A stretch of 25,644 nt of DNA. Source: Gammaproteobacteria bacterium. Lineage in GTDB: Bacteria; Pseudomonadota; Gammaproteobacteria; S012-40. How positions within the stretch are numbered: the stretch's first letter is position 1; every line of letters begins with the position of its first letter. The stretch covers positions 1-25,644 of the forward strand of contig JALSHN010000096.1 of NCBI GenBank assembly GCA_026982215.1, given 5' to 3'. Made by a program: the position numbers and the translations under genes. A model generated the notes under the pieces. It was not told where the DNA came from. It worked only from the letters and a program-made list of their open reading frames with translations, and made no database searches. Shown here in pieces: positions 22,551 through 25,644 of the stretch.

Positions 22551-23497
22551 CAGGCGGCCTCCCCGGTGGGTTCTTCGCAGGTGAGGTTGACGAACACATC
22601 CTCCAGCGAGAGGCGCTCGGGGGTGAGCTCGAAGAGCCCCCAGTCGCCACGACAGGCGGCCGCCGCCACTGCCTCGGCGGGGGAGAGCTCGGGGGCGTGG
22701 TGGAGGCGAAAGCGCCCCTCCGCCAAGACCTCCACCGCGCTCACGCCGGGCAGTTCTTCCAGTTCACCGAGGGCGGGGGGACGCTTGAGGGCCACCACCA
22801 GCGCCGAGGTCTGCATGCGGCGGGTGAGGGCTTCGATGCGGTCGTCGAACACCAGCTCGCCGCGGTTGATGATCAGCACCCGGTCGCACACGCTCTGCAC
22901 CTCCGGCAGGATGTGGGTGGAGAGGATCACGCTGTGGTCACGTCCCAGTTCGCGGATCAATTCGCGGATCTCACGGATCTGGATGGGGTCCAGGCCGACG
23001 GTGGGTTCGTCGAGGATCACCACGTCGGGCTGATGGATGATGGCCTGGGCGATGCCCACGCGTTGCTGATACCCTTTGGAGAGGTTGCCGATCAGCCGCC
23101 GCCCCATGGCTTCCAGGCCGCAGCGGGCCTTGGCCCGGGCCACCGCCTCCTTCACTTCGGGACGGGGGATGCGATTCAGTCGGGCGCAGAATCGCAGGTA
23201 TTCGTCCACGGTCAGTTCCCGATAGAGAGGCGGTTGTTCCGGGAGATAACCGAGTCGGGCCTTGGCGGCCACCGGTTCGTCGAGGATGTCCGCCCCGCCG
23301 ACGGTGATTCGTCCGGCCGAGGGGGCGAGGTTTCCGGTGATCATCTGCATGGTGGTGGATTTGCCCGCCCCGTTGGGGCCGAGAAAGCCGACCACTTCGC
23401 CGCGCCGGAGCTGGAAGGAGAGATCCCGGACGGCGGTGTTGGGCCCGTAGAGACGGGTCACGTGGTCCACCACGATCAAGGCATCCTGCGCTTCCAT
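22550..23497 (-). CDS. ABC transporter ATP-binding protein (GldA-like)
   Basis: A 315-residue ABC ATPase, first gene of the five-gene operon. It has Walker A GPNGAGKS (40-47), Q-loop YLPEQPPLY, signature LSKGYQQRVGIAQA (139-152), Walker B VVILDEP (159-165) and the H-loop His195 in STHI. A C-terminal domain of about 95 residues follows, as in GldA/CcmA-type ATPases. The start is unsettled: ATG 23497 has no purine-rich binding site and lies 1-2 bases after the predicted transcription start. TTG 23479 (MIVVDHVTRLYGP) would suit the usual ABC N-terminus and has AGGA nearby, though close. The substrate is unknown. Confidence 0.92.
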   Translation of the reverse strand: MEAQDALIVVDHVTRLYGPNTAVRDLSFQLRRGEVVGFLGPNGAGKSTTMQMITGNLAPSAGRITVGGADILDEPVAAKARLGYLPEQPPLYRELTVDEYLRFCARLNRIPRPEVKEAVARAKARCGLEAMGRRLIGNLSKGYQQRVGIAQAIIHQPDVVILDEPTVGLDPIQIREIRELIRELGRDHSVILSTHILPEVQSVCDRVLIINRGELVFDDRIEALTRRMQTSALVVALKRPPALGELEELPGVSAVEVLAEGRFRLHHAPELSPAEAVAAAACRGDWGLFELTPERLSLEDVFVNLTCEEPTGEAA

Positions 23498-23504
23498 GGC
23501 GCAT

Positions 23505-23533
23505 AATTATTGGCAATCGCTTGGGCTTTGCAA
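23505..23533 (-). promoter_or_regulatory. Predicted sigma-70 promoter of the gldAFG-DUF4340-mutM operon
   Basis: On the minus strand TTGCAA (23533-23528) and AATAAT (23511-23506) or ATAATT (23510-23505) are spaced 16-17 bases apart. The intergenic region is only 45 bp. The predicted start is at about 23498-23499, almost on the first base of ATG 23497. The same AT-rich island gives CATAAT (23502-23507) as a possible -10 for the divergent gene, without a clear -35. Confidence 0.5.
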
Positions 23534-23542
23534 GGGAAATCG

Positions 23543-24580
23543 GTGAACGGGGCATCGGGTTATTGCGAACGGTTGGGGATGGACGAGGCCGCCCGCGCCC
23601 GGCGGCTGGCGTTGATGGACCTTGGTGAGGGGGAGCGGTGCCAGGCTGAGGCCTTGCATGAGGTGATCGCACCACGGGTGGAAGGCCTGGTGAAGGTCTT
23701 CTACGATCGGCTGCTGGTCCATCCCGAGGCCCGCGCCGTGTTGGCTCAGGGGTTCCGCCGCGCCGATCTGGAACGCACCCAGCGGGCGTATCTGCTCAGT
23801 CTCGGGCGCGATTTCACATCGCGGGCGTACTTCGAGGAACGGCTGCGTGTCGGTCTGGCCCATGTGTGGGCCGGGGTGGGGTTGAGCCTCTACATTGGCG
23901 CTTACCGCATCCTGGAGGACTTGTTGATGGCGGCCCTGGAGGAGGCGGAGCGGCGCGAGTTGTTGCCCTTTCTGGTGAAGGTGGTGGCCCTGGACGTCTC
24001 GCTGGCGGTGGAGGCCTACCATGGGGTGCAGGTGGCCGGCCTCAGCGAGACCCTGGCCAGTCTGCGCGCCGACCAGCGGCGTATCCATGCCGAGTTGGAA
24101 CACGATGCCCTGACCGGCGCGCTCACCCGGAGGGCGATCATGGAGCGGCTGGAGGAGCGCCTGGGGCGGGATCGGGAGCGGCCCTTCAGCGTCATCATGG
24201 CCGATCTGGATCGTTTCAAGGCGGTCAACGACACCCACGGTCATCTGGTGGGGGATGCGGTGCTGCGGGAGAGCGTGCGCCGTATCCGGGCGGCGTTGCG
24301 GGCCCCCGATCTGGTGGGGCGTTACGGCGGCGAGGAGTTTCTGGTGTTGTTGGACGGTACCGGGCTGAACACCGCCCTGGAGGTGGCCGAGCGGGTGCGG
24401 CGCCACTTGGAGGCGACGCCGATCCACGTCAAGGGTCATCAGGTACCTCTCACCCTCAGTCAGGGGGTGGCCCAGTGGTTGCCCGGGGAGCGGCTGGAGA
24501 GCCTGCTGCAGCGGGCCGATTCCGCCCTCTACCGTGCCAAGCAGGGGGGACGCAATCGTACCGAGTGGGCCGAGACATGA
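23543..24580 (+). CDS. Compact globin-coupled diguanylate cyclase (DosC-like)
   Basis: A 345-residue haem-sensor enzyme expected to make cyclic di-GMP under control of O2 or another gas. Residues about 10-165 form a sensor-globin domain: Tyr54 in VFYDRLLVHP matches the distal Tyr of E. coli DosC, and His107 in GLAHVWAGV matches the proximal haem ligand. The GGDEF domain begins at about 186 (HDALTGALTRRA) with GGEEF at 262-266 and I-site RAPD at 253-256. Only about 20 residues separate the two domains; DosC and relatives have a middle helical domain and run to about 460 residues. The start is GTG 23543 with AAGGGA 6 bases upstream; TTG 23510 is an unsupported alternative. It overlaps the next gene by 4 bp. 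Confidence 0.92.
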   Translation: MNGASGYCERLGMDEAARARRLALMDLGEGERCQAEALHEVIAPRVEGLVKVFYDRLLVHPEARAVLAQGFRRADLERTQRAYLLSLGRDFTSRAYFEERLRVGLAHVWAGVGLSLYIGAYRILEDLLMAALEEAERRELLPFLVKVVALDVSLAVEAYHGVQVAGLSETLASLRADQRRIHAELEHDALTGALTRRAIMERLEERLGRDRERPFSVIMADLDRFKAVNDTHGHLVGDAVLRESVRRIRAALRAPDLVGRYGGEEFLVLLDGTGLNTALEVAERVRRHLEATPIHVKGHQVPLTLSQGVAQWLPGERLESLLQRADSALYRAKQGGRNRTEWAET

Positions 24581-25644
24581 GATTGTTGGGCATCGATACC
24601 GGGGGGACCTTCACCGATTTCGTCTATCTGGACGAACACGGCGGATTGCGGGTCCACAAGGTGCTCTCCCGCCCCGATGCCCCGGATCGGGCCATTCTCC
24701 AGGGGGTGGCCGAGTTGGGGCTGTCTCTCGACGGGTTGCGGGTGATCCATGGCTCCACCGTGGCCACCAACGCGGTGCTGGAACGCAAGGGAGCGCGCAC
24801 CTTGCTGATCACCAATGCCGGCCTCGAAGACGTGCTCACCATCGGTCGCCAGAACCGCCCCGATCTCTACGACCTGGAACCGCGGCTGCCGCCCCCTCCG
24901 GTGGAGCCGGGAATGGTGGTGGCGGTGGCGGGACGCATCGGGGCCGACGGTACCGAGGTGGTGCCGCTCGGCGAGGACGATCTGGAGGCGGTGCGTCATG
25001 CGGTGCAGACCCTGGCCCCTGAGTCGGTGGCGATCAATCTGTTGTTTTCCTTCCTCGACGAGACCCATGAACGCCGCGTGGCGGAGGCGGTGCCTGCGGG
25101 CCCGTTCGTCTGTCGTTCTTCTGAGGTGTTGCCGGAGTATCGGGAATATGAGCGGGGCGTGGCCACTTGGTTGAACGCCTACGTGGGACCGCTGGTGGCC
25201 GGCTATCTCGAGCGTCTGCGCCGAGGCCTGGCGCCGGCGCCGGTGGCGGTGATGCAGAGCTCGGGGGAGACCATCGACGCGGATCAGGCGGGGCGCCATG
25301 GGGTGCGTCTGTTGTTGTCCGGGCCGGCGGGGGGGCTGGCGGCGGCCCAGTTCGTCGGCCGGGAGTGCGGTCGGGAGCGCTTGCTCACCTTCGATATGGG
25401 TGGCACCTCCACCGACGTGGCCCTCATCGACGGCGATATCCGCCTCACCAGCGAGGGGCGGGTGGTCGGTTACCCGGTGGCAGTGCCCATGGTGGACATG
25501 CACACCATCGGCGCCGGTGGCGGCTCCATCGCCTGGGTGGACGAGGGGGGGCTTTTGCAGGTGGGGCCGCAATCGGCCGGGGCCCATCCCGGTCCGGCTT
25601 GCTATGGCCGGGGGGGCGAGCACCCCACGGTCACCGATGCCAAT
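24577..25644 (+). CDS. hyuA: Hydantoinase/oxoprolinase A-family protein (3' partial)
   Basis: The first 356 residues of a protein of the hydantoinase A / 5-oxoprolinase family, usually about 650-700 residues; the frame is open at the window edge. The N-terminal domain starts MRLLGIDTGGTFTDFVYLDE with the ATP-binding GGTFTD motif, followed by HGSTVATNAVLERKGAR and ITNAGLEDVLTIGRQNRPDLYDL. The second domain has LLSGPAGGLAAAQFVG, TFDMGGTSTDVALI (271-284) and IGAGGGSIAW. Relatives hydrolyse cyclic amides such as hydantoins or 5-oxoproline with ATP, or carboxylate acetone/acetophenone. The substrate is not readable here. The B subunit would be expected downstream, outside the window. Its ATG overlaps the stop of the globin-coupled cyclase gene (ATGA), indicating coupling. 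Confidence 0.93.
   Translation, partial: MRLLGIDTGGTFTDFVYLDEHGGLRVHKVLSRPDAPDRAILQGVAELGLSLDGLRVIHGSTVATNAVLERKGARTLLITNAGLEDVLTIGRQNRPDLYDLEPRLPPPPVEPGMVVAVAGRIGADGTEVVPLGEDDLEAVRHAVQTLAPESVAINLLFSFLDETHERRVAEAVPAGPFVCRSSEVLPEYREYERGVATWLNAYVGPLVAGYLERLRRGLAPAPVAVMQSSGETIDADQAGRHGVRLLLSGPAGGLAAAQFVGRECGRERLLTFDMGGTSTDVALIDGDIRLTSEGRVVGYPVAVPMVDMHTIGAGGGSIAWVDEGGLLQVGPQSAGAHPGPACYGRGGEHPTVTDAN

Noticed and set aside
1..25644. CRISPR arrays, tRNA/rRNA genes, insertion sequences, phage genes or attachment sites
   Set aside because: I saw no regularly spaced repeats, no cloverleaf-like sequence, no transposase or integrase motifs and no terminal inverted repeats. Composition looks even across the window by eye; no computation was done.

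Overview
The window reads as a chromosomal segment of a GC-rich gammaproteobacterium. Pointers are the petABC-sspA-sspB order, an SspB with the C-terminal RPxLRVVK ClpX-docking tail, a full-length Cca with an HD domain, YcgN and UppP. A respiratory operon of the alternative complex III type lies beside a complete cytochrome bc1 operon. That suggests a respiring, possibly sulfur- or otherwise chemolithotrophic lineage (Chromatiales-like), but lineage and lifestyle are inference. I saw no mobile element, CRISPR array, tRNA or rRNA.

Region 1 (1-5950) is the 3' part of an alternative complex III-like operon. It holds the molybdopterin-like subunit (5' end outside the window), a separate four-cluster iron-sulfur subunit, a first NrfD-type membrane subunit, a DUF3341 protein, a monohaem cytochrome c and a second NrfD-type subunit, closed by a good intrinsic terminator. 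Region 2 (5951-8950) is a 0.4 kb non-coding stretch with an AT-rich island, then petABC for the bc1 complex. Region 3 (8951-10111) is sspA-sspB, preceded by an extended -10 element and a very strong hairpin in the probable 5' leader.

Region 4 (10112-18620) is a set of housekeeping and accessory genes on alternating strands: a lipoprotein aminopeptidase, cca, uppP, an AlsS-type acetolactate synthase, an endonuclease/exonuclease/phosphatase-family protein, an EmrE-like exporter, a GGDEF diguanylate cyclase, ycgN and a 61-residue membrane protein with a perfect ribosome binding site. Genes are packed very tightly. Two divergent genes share bases of their start codons, and several convergent pairs overlap or nearly touch. 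Region 5 (18625-23497, minus strand) is a compact operon of a GldA/GldF/GldG-like ABC system, a DUF4340 membrane-anchored protein and mutM. Region 6 (23543-25644) pairs an unusually short globin-coupled diguanylate cyclase with a translationally coupled hydantoinase/oxoprolinase A-type gene that runs off the window.

How the genes work together: the two respiratory operons encode two different quinol:cytochrome c oxidoreductase types side by side, giving two routes from the quinone pool to cytochrome c. The best candidates for undescribed biology are this double complex III locus, the gldAFG-DUF4340-mutM operon, the globin/cyclic-di-GMP/hydantoinase pair, and the small membrane protein with its palindromic upstream site.
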